Origin: a virus
Strand: one strand, 5' to 3'
Virus record (IMG/VR): IMGVR_UViG_3300027763_000008
Coordinates: 1-40,203 of that record
DNA length: 40,203 nucleotides
This document shows, piece by piece, positions 7,425-15,684 of the stretch. A model generated the notes under the pieces. The model made no database searches. It was given only the letters and a program-made list of their open reading frames with translations, and had not been told where the DNA came from. Both the position numbers and the translations under genes were made by a program. Each line of letters starts with the position of its first letter. Position 1 is the first letter of the stretch.

Positions 7425-8375
7425 TTAAAGTTTAAAGCCCTTGCTAGAACTAGATGTATTTGCACCTTGTGTACCAGCAAAACTAGGCGTTGTAGAAGCT
7501 TGGGGTGTGCCGTAAATTACAGACGCATATTTATTAAATACATCTTGTGGTGTCTGAGCCAAGCCAACACGACTTGATGCCAATTGATTAGCCAATGATG
7601 TAGAGGCCAAACCTTGTGTGCCAAGATTGCCATACAAACCACCTGCTTGTTGCAATGCACCCTGACCACCACCAAACAAAGTACCAAAAGCACCTTGAGA
7701 TTGAGCAAGAGCACCTTGGCCTGTTCCAAGCAATGTATTAGCCGCTTGTTGACGTTGACCTTCTACAGAAGCAGAGGTTTGAGCCGCAGCAGACTGAAGA
7801 CGTTGTTGGCCAAGTTGTTGTAAGTTTCTGTCAGCCAAAGCCATACGGGATGAGCCTAAACCACCTGCCGCACCATACATGGCATTTTGGCCACCAAGTT
7901 GTTCACGAATTGCTTCACGGGCAGGTTGCAAAGAAGCTTGAATTTGCTCTTCTTTGTATTGTGGGCTAAACAAATTTTGTAGCTGATCACCACCAATTTT
8001 GCTTAATTGCTCACCACGATTGGCTTGATTCCAACCCGCTTGTTGTAAGCCAACAGCACCTGTACCAAGCAGATTCTGACCAACACCAGTTTGGTAAGTG
8101 GCTAGACCACCTTGGCCTTGGTTTCCGGCATACATACCAGATTCACCAACTGCTTGGCCAACATTCATGCCACGCTCTGCAACACCCAAAGCAGTGTTCA
8201 TGGCTGGCATAGCATTAGCCGCAGTGCCATAAAGTACATCTTTAGCACCCGCAATGGTATTTTGATATGCAGGTAAAGCGGTTCCCGTCAGGAAGCCTGT
8301 TTGTGCTGCAATTGCGTCTTTTTGTTCTTGCGTGACTATAGGAGCCGAAGAACTACTTCCTTTTCCACCGCCCAT
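7425..8375 (-). CDS. Gly/Ala/Gln-rich internal virion protein
   Basis: A 316-residue protein beginning MGGGKGSSSSAP and built from Gly-, Ala- and Gln-rich helical repeats (GGLATYQTG, LLGTGQGALAQSQGAFG, LGQQRLQSAAAQ). Short Gly-rich N-termini and this composition are typical of a common aquatic podovirus structural protein near the tail and ejection genes. I see no enzyme motif. A role as internal head or tail-lumen protein is inferred from composition and position. Confidence 0.65.
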   Translation of the reverse strand: MGGGKGSSSSAPIVTQEQKDAIAAQTGFLTGTALPAYQNTIAGAKDVLYGTAANAMPAMNTALGVAERGMNVGQAVGESGMYAGNQGQGGLATYQTGVGQNLLGTGAVGLQQAGWNQANRGEQLSKIGGDQLQNLFSPQYKEEQIQASLQPAREAIREQLGGQNAMYGAAGGLGSSRMALADRNLQQLGQQRLQSAAAQTSASVEGQRQQAANTLLGTGQGALAQSQGAFGTLFGGGQGALQQAGGLYGNLGTQGLASTSLANQLASSRVGLAQTPQDVFNKYASVIYGTPQASTTPSFAGTQGANTSSSSKGFKL

Positions 8376-8377
8376 GA

Positions 8378-8734
8378 TTAGACTCCTTTACCAGTTTGTT
8401 TGGACATTTGGTTTGCCAAGCCGCCCAAGCCTTTACCCATACCCGCTTGTGGTTGTTGGGCTTGATTATCCCATGGTTGTAAGGTGTTTGAATAGGCATT
8501 AGGCATACCTAATTTTGGTTGGCCACCTTGACCAGGCATAGTGATTTGTCCACCCATCATGCCAGTAGTAGGATCTATTGCCCCATCATTGGGTTGGCTC
8601 ATGCTGTTTTCCATCTTTTGGATTAACGGCTGTTGAATAGGATTCATGCCCAACTGATTGGCACTCAATCCTGCACCCTTACTAGCGGGACCTGAAACCT
8701 GATTAGGTTGTACTTGTGCTGAAAATCCACCCAT
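8378..8734 (-). CDS. Gln/Gly/Pro-rich small virion-associated protein
   Basis: A 118-residue low-complexity protein (LGMNPIQQPLIQKMENSMSQPN, then Gly/Gln/Pro-rich, ending MSKQTGKGV). It resembles the 7032-7415 product in composition, so the two may be related or share a partner. It is separated by two bases on each side from its neighbours. Function unknown, likely structural. Confidence 0.65.
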   Translation of the reverse strand: MGGFSAQVQPNQVSGPASKGAGLSANQLGMNPIQQPLIQKMENSMSQPNDGAIDPTTGMMGGQITMPGQGGQPKLGMPNAYSNTLQPWDNQAQQPQAGMGKGLGGLANQMSKQTGKGV

Positions 8735-8735
8735 A

Positions 8736-9008
8736 TTAAACCTTCATTAAATCAATAAAGTGCCACAAATCTTCATTAAAGTAGGTTCCGGCAGGTTTGC
8801 TCGGATGCCATGAAGGATTAGCGGAATTAAGCTCAACATACTGTTCGCCAGTAATCATGTACTCACGGCACTGGCTTGGAACAATAAACTCACCCTCTTG
8901 GGTAGTCACGCAGACAACTACTCGAACACTTTGGTTATCAGGTAATTCCTGCAAAGAGTAAATATCTTCATAAATCTGTTGTGCGGGTATATTAATTTCT
9001 CTTGGCAT
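8736..9008 (-). CDS. Small tail-region protein, unknown
   Basis: A 90-residue protein with a beta-rich core (SVRVVVCVTTQEGEFIVPSQCREYM) and an aromatic C-terminal part (TYFNEDLWHFIDLM). The ATG overlaps the stop of the S74-fibre gene (TAATG), so the two are translationally coupled. It may be an assembly factor or small structural part linked to that fibre. No family recognised. Confidence 0.7.
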   Translation of the reverse strand: MPREINIPAQQIYEDIYSLQELPDNQSVRVVVCVTTQEGEFIVPSQCREYMITGEQYVELNSANPSWHPSKPAGTYFNEDLWHFIDLMKV

Positions 9009-11212
9009 TATGTTACCTTTGCTTCCAATGCTTCTACTTTAGCAGTCAATTCTTGTATTGCCTTGGTTAAAACAGCAATATACGAGGGGTAATGGATAGT
9101 TTTAAAGCCTTTTTCATCACCAACTTGCCAATCTTTTTCAAAATAAACTAAAGATGATTCACCACCAATAAGTGTTTCAACTTCATCGGCAATAAATCCA
9201 TAGCCTTTTTGATGCCTTGGATCGGCTTTTAGCTTGTAAGAGACAGGTCGTAATTGTTTAACAAAAGCCAAACCTAAATCACTATTTGTAATTTCTTCTT
9301 TTAAACGAATATCAGAAGGGCTTGTGGTTTGTACACCAAAAGTAACAGTGTTACCCGAGCCTGATGTTCCAACATAAGCTCCAGCAATACCAGTAGCACC
9401 AGAGCCTAAAAGATTTAATCCAGCACCACCCGCATTGGCAGTGCCAGAGTTTGTTGGAAAAATCCTAGCCCACAATGATGGTGAATAACCACCTAAAGCA
9501 TTGGAATCAGAAGCAAGACTTGCAGTAGATGCGCTTCCTGCGCTTGTTGCATAAGTTGCGTTTGTTGCGTTTGTAGCATTAGTTGCATTTGTAGCATTGG
9601 TTGCATTAGTTGGGGTTCCTGAAAGGGTAAGCGTTACTGCACCTGTAGATGCAGAAGCAGATAGCGTTAAACCGCTAGAGCTATTACTTGTAGCAAGGCT
9701 AGTAACACCTGCACTAACAGATGGGGATGCCCATTGGCCATCATTACGCAAAAACGTACTTGTAGATCCAGAAGGGGTAGCAATGTCATAAACACCCCAA
9801 CGAATAATTCCATTAGAAATATACAAAGCAGGTAAAGCAAATGCGTGTTCAGCACGAATGGCATTGGCAGTTGCACCATAACAATAAGCTTGTAAGCCAT
9901 CGCCACCATAACCATGCGTCCACACACCTACTTTACCTGTACCGCCATTGGCTGAAATAGCATAGCCACCAGTTCCAGCATTGAAAAATCCACCACCAGT
10001 TTGGTTTCCTGTTTGGTTAATTACAATTGCGTAACCCGTACCACCTGCATTGTTATAACCATCAAACTGAGCAACACCACGGCCATAGATACTGTTTAGG
10101 AACATATCGCCTGTTGCACGTTGAATGTAGTATCCCGCAGTACCATACGTTGCAGGTGTTCCTGCTGTAGGTGGGTTGCTACCATTCCAGTTGTCAGAAC
10201 GTATATCTTGGAAAATAGAAGCAGCAGTAGGAACACCCCATTGTGTCTGTCCGGCAGGAATGCCACTGATTGTTCCGCTAGAAGAGTTGTACTGTCCAAA
10301 GGTATACCAAAGAACATTACCCACAGTCACGCTAGGAGCCGTTAAAGACCATCCAGAAGGAGCCGTAGCACCTGTAGTGTTACTTGGAGTAGCAGGAGCC
10401 GCAGTAGACTGACTTTGTGATCTGTATGCAGTAATGGCCGCTAAACCATTAGCACCTGCTACACCTGCGCCACCCGCAGGACCTGTTGCACCATTAGATC
10501 CGGCCACATAAATGGCGTATGAAGTATTAGTCCAATCCAATGTAGATGTGGTTGTAGTGGACAAAACTACCAAAGGAATGGTAATAGCCCACAAATATGA
10601 ACCCGCTACTGTGTTTATGGGCTGAGTAGTAGACCATCCTGAAGGAGCAGAATATGCACCTGTTGACCATGTATAAGTAGATGTTGTTGATGGTCTAGTA
10701 GGCGGGGTAGAGCTTGATGTCCATTGATAAATCGATGGCAAAGCACTGTTGTAAGAGGTTACTGCTACTGTTGTAGTAACAAAATCTAAGTCAATTGCAG
10801 GACCCGATTCCTGAACATAAGTTGTATCAGGTGCAGTTGTGCCAACATAAAAATTAATCTGTCTACCACCGCTTGTTTGATAGAAAAGAAACTTTGTTGT
10901 GCCAAATCCACCTGTAGCTTTGTACCAAATGTAATCAGCAAAATCTGTAGATTCCACAGTGCTATTGGTATTACGCAAACCATAGTACTGACGATTGGTT
11001 GGACTGTTACTAAAATTTACAGATCCATCAAAACTATCCGCATATTTGACCGCTAAATATTGGTACAAATAAGCAATTAAAACCCCTGACGGACCAGAAA
11101 TAATACCTGTCGTATTGTCAGCAACAAGGTTAGATCCAAAGTTGGCCAACAAATAGTTGATTGCTTCAGATATTTCCGATTGCGAAGGGTCATTGGTTAA
11201 AGCGAATGGCAT
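9008..11212 (-). CDS. Tail fibre with C-terminal S74 intramolecular chaperone domain
   Basis: A 734-residue fibre. Residues 1-150 may attach to the particle. Residues 155-240 and 260-320 contain two copies of a Pro/Trp-rich beta module (SAPSGWSTTQP, TAPSGWSLTAP). A short collagen-like stretch (GATGPAGGAGVAGANG) lies between them. A beta-rich region and an NAT tripeptide repeat follow. From residue 633 on is a peptidase S74 / endosialidase-type chaperone domain with the Ser-Asp start SDIRLKEEI, GYGFIADEV and a terminal coiled coil. In this family the domain trimerises the fibre and then cuts itself off before the SDIR Ser. The protein should bind the host surface. Confidence 0.9.
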   Translation of the reverse strand: MPFALTNDPSQSEISEAINYLLANFGSNLVADNTTGIISGPSGVLIAYLYQYLAVKYADSFDGSVNFSNSPTNRQYYGLRNTNSTVESTDFADYIWYKATGGFGTTKFLFYQTSGGRQINFYVGTTAPDTTYVQESGPAIDLDFVTTTVAVTSYNSALPSIYQWTSSSTPPTRPSTTSTYTWSTGAYSAPSGWSTTQPINTVAGSYLWAITIPLVVLSTTTTSTLDWTNTSYAIYVAGSNGATGPAGGAGVAGANGLAAITAYRSQSQSTAAPATPSNTTGATAPSGWSLTAPSVTVGNVLWYTFGQYNSSSGTISGIPAGQTQWGVPTAASIFQDIRSDNWNGSNPPTAGTPATYGTAGYYIQRATGDMFLNSIYGRGVAQFDGYNNAGGTGYAIVINQTGNQTGGGFFNAGTGGYAISANGGTGKVGVWTHGYGGDGLQAYCYGATANAIRAEHAFALPALYISNGIIRWGVYDIATPSGSTSTFLRNDGQWASPSVSAGVTSLATSNSSSGLTLSASASTGAVTLTLSGTPTNATNATNATNATNATNATYATSAGSASTASLASDSNALGGYSPSLWARIFPTNSGTANAGGAGLNLLGSGATGIAGAYVGTSGSGNTVTFGVQTTSPSDIRLKEEITNSDLGLAFVKQLRPVSYKLKADPRHQKGYGFIADEVETLIGGESSLVYFEKDWQVGDEKGFKTIHYPSYIAVLTKAIQELTAKVEALEAKVT
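9547..9612 (-). repeat. 9-bp tandem repeat encoding NAT tripeptides
   Basis: About seven imperfect copies of a nine-base unit encode the NATNATNAT run in the S74 fibre. The unit length is a multiple of three, so copy number can change without a frameshift and alter fibre length. Confidence 0.8.
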
Positions 11213-12825
11213 TAGAAGGCATCCTCAGTAACAGTGGCTTGCCAGTTCATGGCACTCATTTTCCAAGTATCAGTTGCATCATTTGAACTAAATTTCACTG
11301 CAACAGTACGAACAGAGTTTTGTTGAGTAGGAACCCAAGGCGTATCAGTATCAATATTGGTTACACCAGTATCACCATACACGGGTGTTTGAGCAGTAGA
11401 GTTAGCACCACCAACAGTTATATTGATCTTTCCAGTACCTGCAATCTCAGGCAGCAAGCGGTGGACATAAACTTTATTAGAGTAAGGAACAGGACCATTG
11501 GCAGTTTGCAAGGTTACATTGGTACGCTCAAATTGAGCATCAATGGCAGAACCTACAAAAGCATTGGTAATGGCAGTCTCAATTAATCTAGAACTAGAAA
11601 CACCACCCTTGGCATATACAGTAGCCCTAGAAGACAAATTAAAGTAGTCGGGCGAGCTATCTACCCAACGAGGTCCTTCAGTGCCCATACAAGCGTTTTG
11701 GATGTCTTTAGGGGCATTCCATACTTGGAGGTCATATCTCCAAGCAAGCATCTTATTACACCAACCTGTAGATGTCAGATCAGGATAGTAAATCTCAATC
11801 TGATACTTCTGAGTATTGTTGACCATGAACATCCGACCCGAATAAGTTAAGTTTAAATTGTTAAAGAAATAATCTTTAACTTTCTGGTTGCCCAAGGATG
11901 AAAATTCTGAGCCATTAAATACCCAAATATCACGGGCATCAATGCCGTAGACATTAGCATCGGTATTTGTCCAACAGTTATTGTTAAACAATCCACGGCC
12001 TTGGTTTAACAGTCGAACACCAAAGATAGGCGCAGTACTGTTTTGATAGGAAATAGGTGAGAAAACTACTGTATCCCAATAGGAACACACATAAAAGTTA
12101 CCACCAAGAAAGAATCCGTCAATCAAAGGTCCACGAACAGGAACTTCTTGCTCATTGGCCACGTTAGATAGAGTTGGTTCCCATGTAGCAGGAATACCAG
12201 TATTAGCAAAAGCTTGCGACCATCTTACAGTTGTGGGGTAGTTATAAGTCGTACCGCCAATAACTTTGGTCAAATTACCTGCAACAAGGATATTACCCAC
12301 GTTAGGTGAGCAGTAATTCCTGACAAAACCTGCCGTTGTTGAGGTAACACTAGGCTCGTAATTCCATGCAGCATTGCTAGTTACTGTGATTTCATTGCTT
12401 GTTGGCAAGAAATACATGGGGTTAGAAAGGGTGTCATTCATAAAAAAGACATTACCAACCCAAGAAAACGTGATATTTAGGTCTTCTGTATAACCTGAAA
12501 GATAAACGGATGGATTAGCCCCAACACCTGGCGTAATGTTGGTTATTCCCGTGGCAGTAATCATCCACCATTTACCTTGGCTAGATGAATTACGGGTTGC
12601 TACGATATATACCCATGATATCTCCGACCGAAAACCACCTTCAACAAAGATGGGCATATCGGTAATGGTTGAAGCTATTTGAATCTCACCAAAGATTTTC
12701 TTAATAGAACGTACATCGGCCTCTACATTTTTACCAATGTTGTACTCGTTTGGTCCCAAAGCATTGCTAGGGATGTCGGGAGTAAACGACATTGAGGTAA
12801 AAGGTGTTCGTAAAGGCGTATACAT
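11212..12825 (-). CDS. Tail nozzle / stabilisation-type protein (P22 gp10-like, tentative)
   Basis: A 537-residue beta-rich protein with regular blade-like segments and many Trp/Tyr-Asn/Gly turns (SWVGNVFFMN, LAWRYDLQVWN, DIWVFNGSEFSSLG). The opening TPFTSMSFTPDIPSNALGP fits the N-terminus of podovirus beta-propeller nozzle proteins, which extend the tail below the adaptor. It lies among tail genes, with its stop overlapping the S74-fibre start by one base. The family call is by layout and pattern; no motif is decisive. Confidence 0.65.
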   Translation of the reverse strand: MYTPLRTPFTSMSFTPDIPSNALGPNEYNIGKNVEADVRSIKKIFGEIQIASTITDMPIFVEGGFRSEISWVYIVATRNSSSQGKWWMITATGITNITPGVGANPSVYLSGYTEDLNITFSWVGNVFFMNDTLSNPMYFLPTSNEITVTSNAAWNYEPSVTSTTAGFVRNYCSPNVGNILVAGNLTKVIGGTTYNYPTTVRWSQAFANTGIPATWEPTLSNVANEQEVPVRGPLIDGFFLGGNFYVCSYWDTVVFSPISYQNSTAPIFGVRLLNQGRGLFNNNCWTNTDANVYGIDARDIWVFNGSEFSSLGNQKVKDYFFNNLNLTYSGRMFMVNNTQKYQIEIYYPDLTSTGWCNKMLAWRYDLQVWNAPKDIQNACMGTEGPRWVDSSPDYFNLSSRATVYAKGGVSSSRLIETAITNAFVGSAIDAQFERTNVTLQTANGPVPYSNKVYVHRLLPEIAGTGKINITVGGANSTAQTPVYGDTGVTNIDTDTPWVPTQQNSVRTVAVKFSSNDATDTWKMSAMNWQATVTEDAF

Positions 12826-12826
12826 A

Positions 12827-13873
12827 TTATTCCATCTGCTTCAAATTGTCCAAAAGACGGGCATCTGTAGGGTTAAATTCTAAAGCTTTCTTACAAAATT
12901 CGATAGCCTGATCTTTTAATCCAAGCCTCCAAGCGGCAATACTTGCATAATCATATGGTTTTTCACCCCAAACGCTTGGGTCCATGGTGTAAACGGCCTG
13001 TTTATCAATGATATTTAAAGCCGATAACGCTGCCCCATAACTTTCAGGCCACATATTGAGTCTGTAAGTAGAGATGGCCAACTCGCACCAAGGCTCACGG
13101 GTATTAGGAGCTTCAGCACAAGCCAATCTATACCACTTCAAACCCTCATGCACCATACCCAATTCATCATGGCATTTACCCAATAACCGCATGGCATAAC
13201 ATCTTTCATTAGGCCAAATAGCTTCAGGCATAGCTAGATACTTATTTAAAGCCTCTATAGCCTCTTGCCAACGATAATAAAAGGTTAGTTCCCGTGCGTG
13301 ATAAAAAGCGTTTCTAGGGCAATGTGGATCTTCTTTTACCGCCAATTCAAGCAGTGGCATATATTGGCCACGAGACTTTGTATTGTCTGGCAAATGGCTT
13401 ACCAAAAGCATATCCGTATGGGCATAGATTTCTTGAATTCTGCCATCAGGACGAGGATATTCATGGACGGGGTGATGCCAATGATATCCACTTCTGTGAT
13501 GTATCTTTTCATAAAAGAAAGCTATTCCAGAACCCCAATCAAATTTGTATCTCAAACGAGTCGTATTTTCTTGCCAAACACGTTCAATTTCTTCACGCCA
13601 ACCTAGCTCTAAAACTTCATCTAAATCTAGGCTAATGCAGACATCAAAATCAGGTGGAATAAGATTTAAAGCAGTATCACGAGCTTTATCAAAACGCCAA
13701 GGTTTGACAAAAACATCATAAACTTTTGCACCACATTCCAATGCTAGTTTTACTGTGTCATCAGTAGACCCTGTATCTGCGATCAAAATCAAGTCTGCAT
13801 CTTTTGCTGAATCACAAAAACGCTGAACAAATTGCTCTTCGTTCTTGGATATTGCATACACGGCTATTTTCAT
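12827..13873 (-). CDS. Family 2-type glycosyltransferase with C-terminal TPR helices
   Basis: A 348-residue protein. The N-terminal GT-A domain has AVYAISKNE (residues 4-12), ADTGSTDDT (32-40) and the metal-binding D-x-D, DLD, at 83-85 (ISLDLDEVLEL). Residues 180-345 are tetratricopeptide-like helix pairs (NAFYHARELTFYYRWQEAIEALN; AIEFCKKALEFNPTDARLLDN). It would move a sugar from a nucleotide-sugar to an acceptor. Its place inside the fibre/tail cluster suggests that it glycosylates a fibre or other virion protein, or alters host surface sugar; both are inferences. Two bases separate it from the nozzle-like gene. Confidence 0.88.
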   Translation of the reverse strand: MKIAVYAISKNEEQFVQRFCDSAKDADLILIADTGSTDDTVKLALECGAKVYDVFVKPWRFDKARDTALNLIPPDFDVCISLDLDEVLELGWREEIERVWQENTTRLRYKFDWGSGIAFFYEKIHHRSGYHWHHPVHEYPRPDGRIQEIYAHTDMLLVSHLPDNTKSRGQYMPLLELAVKEDPHCPRNAFYHARELTFYYRWQEAIEALNKYLAMPEAIWPNERCYAMRLLGKCHDELGMVHEGLKWYRLACAEAPNTREPWCELAISTYRLNMWPESYGAALSALNIIDKQAVYTMDPSVWGEKPYDYASIAAWRLGLKDQAIEFCKKALEFNPTDARLLDNLKQME

Positions 13874-13891
13874 TGCTATTCCAATACTATG

Positions 13892-14242
13892 TTAAAAAGT
13901 TATTTCAATCCAAGATGTTGTGGCTTCATTCCATGAATAGCGTTTTCCATCAGTAGGATATGGTGTAGGCGCATCCCATAAGCAAGTTGAATCATTTAAT
14001 GTCCATGAAACAAATGGTTGTGGTGGAATAAACGCATCACGAGTGCGGTCATATGTGTAACCAATACCTGCATAGTTTTTACGCAATGGTGTACCGCCAT
14101 TAGCATGAACACCACCATGTGTGTTGTATGAGGTTTGAATCCATTCGCCAGGACTTGTATCTACAAACGTGTTGAAAAATTCGGCTTCAGCAACAATTAC
14201 TTGCGTTACTTTTCCATCGGTTACTTTTGCAAAATGCCCCAT
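13892..14242 (-). CDS. Conserved small fibre-associated protein
   Basis: A 116-residue protein from the ATG at 14242, chosen because AAGGGGAAAATC precedes it; the longer frame upstream only reads the antisense of the Gly-rich fibre. It begins MGHFAKVTDGKVTQVIVAEA and contains WIQTSYNTHGG and LRKNYAGIGYTYD, a pattern I know from many cyanophage and other aquatic phage genomes beside fibre genes. Function is not established; a fibre tip or assembly protein is likely. Ten bases separate it from the Gly-rich fibre gene. Confidence 0.82.
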   Translation of the reverse strand: MGHFAKVTDGKVTQVIVAEAEFFNTFVDTSPGEWIQTSYNTHGGVHANGGTPLRKNYAGIGYTYDRTRDAFIPPQPFVSWTLNDSTCLWDAPTPYPTDGKRYSWNEATTSWIEITF

Positions 14243-14252
14243 GATTTTCCCC

Positions 14253-15383
14253 TTAGAAAGTGATGGTTCCGGAACCAGTAAATGTATAAATTCTATTTCC
14301 ACCAGATGTAATAGAAGTAACTGTGCCTGATGTAGTTGCAGGTGAATATGATGATGGATATGCAATTATCACAACGCCTGAACCACCATTTGCACCAGGC
14401 GATGCCGCAGGACCTCCACCACCGCCACCGCCACCTCCAGTATTAGCAGTTCCCGCAGTAGTACCAACAGCATTACTACCACCATTACCACCGCCACCTG
14501 AACCTCCAGTTAGCGTGTTGTATCCACCTTCAGCACCACCTGAACCTCCACCTGCATAATAAACAGATGTGCCACTAATACTATTTGCTAAACCAATTCC
14601 ACCTGAACCATTTGCTGAATTAGTAGCACTTCCACCTGCCGCACCCGCCCCACCACCACCGCCACCTGCATAAGTAGGTGAGCCATTGTTTGAGTTACCA
14701 CCTGCATTACCTTGGCCTGCAGTTCCTGAACCTGCTGAAGACCCTGAAAATCCCGTGCCACCACCAGAACCACCAGATAAACCAGTTCCAAAGCCTGTTC
14801 CACCACCACCGCCACCACCACCAGTAGAAATAATTGCGTTAAAACTACTGTTAGCACCTGAGTTTCCTGCAACATTACCCGAACCTCCCGATGCACCTCC
14901 TGCGCCTACTACAACTGTGTATGAAGTTCCTGAAGATATTGCAAGTCCAGTTGCAGTTCTATAACCACCCGCACCGCCTCCACCGCCTGAGCCTGAACTA
15001 GTTGAATTACTACCGCCAGCACCTCCACCTGCAACAATTAAATAATTTACTGTACTAGGTGCGCCTGTAGTGCCTGTTGCATACCAACCAAGCCCGTTGT
15101 AAGTTTCAACAACAATTAAATCAGTATTAAACCTAGTCATGCCTGTTGATGGGCTTGCAGGGCGTTGTGCCGTTGTGCCGCTAGGCAAATCAAAAGCGCC
15201 TGTACTTGTATTTGTTTGGTCGCTAACTGCCGCAGGGGTAACAGAAACCGCTTGCCAAGTTCCATCACCAAATAATGCAGTAGCAGATGTGGGTGTTCCT
15301 GTAGCATTGATACCAGCAACATTTAATTTACCACCCGAACTTACATTATCAGCAAGTGTGCTTAAATTGCGTGGAATACTCAT
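14253..15383 (-). CDS. Glycine-rich receptor-binding fibre protein
   Basis: A 376-residue protein. Residues 1-110 are a fibre-like N-terminus (FGDGTWQAV; TGMTRFNTDLIVVETYNGLGWYATG). Residues 115-335 are dominated by polyglycine runs of six to nine Gly split by short Ala/Ser/Thr/Tyr segments (TVVVGAGGASGGSG). The last 40 residues are beta-rich (VIIAYPS to YTFTGSGTITF). Gly-rich sandwich tips of this sort bind the receptor in T-even-type adhesins, with specificity set by loops between polyglycine helices. The same role is inferred here. Confidence 0.82.
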   Translation of the reverse strand: MSIPRNLSTLADNVSSGGKLNVAGINATGTPTSATALFGDGTWQAVSVTPAAVSDQTNTSTGAFDLPSGTTAQRPASPSTGMTRFNTDLIVVETYNGLGWYATGTTGAPSTVNYLIVAGGGAGGSNSTSSGSGGGGGAGGYRTATGLAISSGTSYTVVVGAGGASGGSGNVAGNSGANSSFNAIISTGGGGGGGGTGFGTGLSGGSGGGTGFSGSSAGSGTAGQGNAGGNSNNGSPTYAGGGGGGAGAAGGSATNSANGSGGIGLANSISGTSVYYAGGGSGGAEGGYNTLTGGSGGGGNGGSNAVGTTAGTANTGGGGGGGGGPAASPGANGGSGVVIIAYPSSYSPATTSGTVTSITSGGNRIYTFTGSGTITF

Positions 15384-15392
15384 GGTGCTACC

Positions 15393-15635
15393 TTAAATAA
15401 TTGTTTGTGATGCTTGGTAAGCCGCAATAACTTCAGCAGTCCAGACTGTATTGCAGATTGCAACAACATTAGCGGGTACACCTGTTAAGTCTTGTGAGGG
15501 TGTAAGGCTTGACCGATGGTAGGTTTGGCTAATTTGATTGCCATCTTCCATGATGCGTGTTGCTTCACGATAGAGAACAATGCCGTTCTCTTGAACAGTT
15601 ATTTGGTCAACAGTTGTGGTTTTGGTAAGTGACAT
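15393..15635 (-). CDS. Small conserved phage protein, unknown
   Basis: An 80-residue protein: MSLTKTTTVDQITVQENGIV, then a basic/polar middle (YREATRIMEDGNQIS), and a C-terminal helix (ICNTVWTAEVIAAYQASQ). Similar short proteins sit between fibre genes in aquatic phages. It may be a structural or fibre-assembly part. A 49-base gap with a hairpin precedes it. Confidence 0.7.
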   Translation of the reverse strand: MSLTKTTTVDQITVQENGIVLYREATRIMEDGNQISQTYHRSSLTPSQDLTGVPANVVAICNTVWTAEVIAAYQASQTII

Positions 15636-15660
15636 TATTTTCCTTTAAATTAAGTGTCCG

Positions 15661-15681
15661 TTTGCATTATTCCAATGCAAA
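15661..15681. other. Hairpin between two fibre genes
   Basis: TTTGCATT (15661-15668) pairs with AATGCAAA (15674-15681) around ATTCC, right after the stop of the collagen-like fibre gene. There is no T-run on either strand, so it is more likely a processing, stability or weak attenuation site than a strong terminator. Confidence 0.5.
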
Positions 15682-15684
15682 TAA

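Noticed and set aside
14243-14365. N-terminal His/Leu-rich extension of the 13892-14242 gene
   Set aside because: It is only the alternative frame of the overlapping fibre gene; AAGGGGAAAATC marks the start at 14242.
14323-14964. Pro-rich plus-strand frames
   Set aside because: Antisense of polyglycine codons in the Gly-rich fibre.
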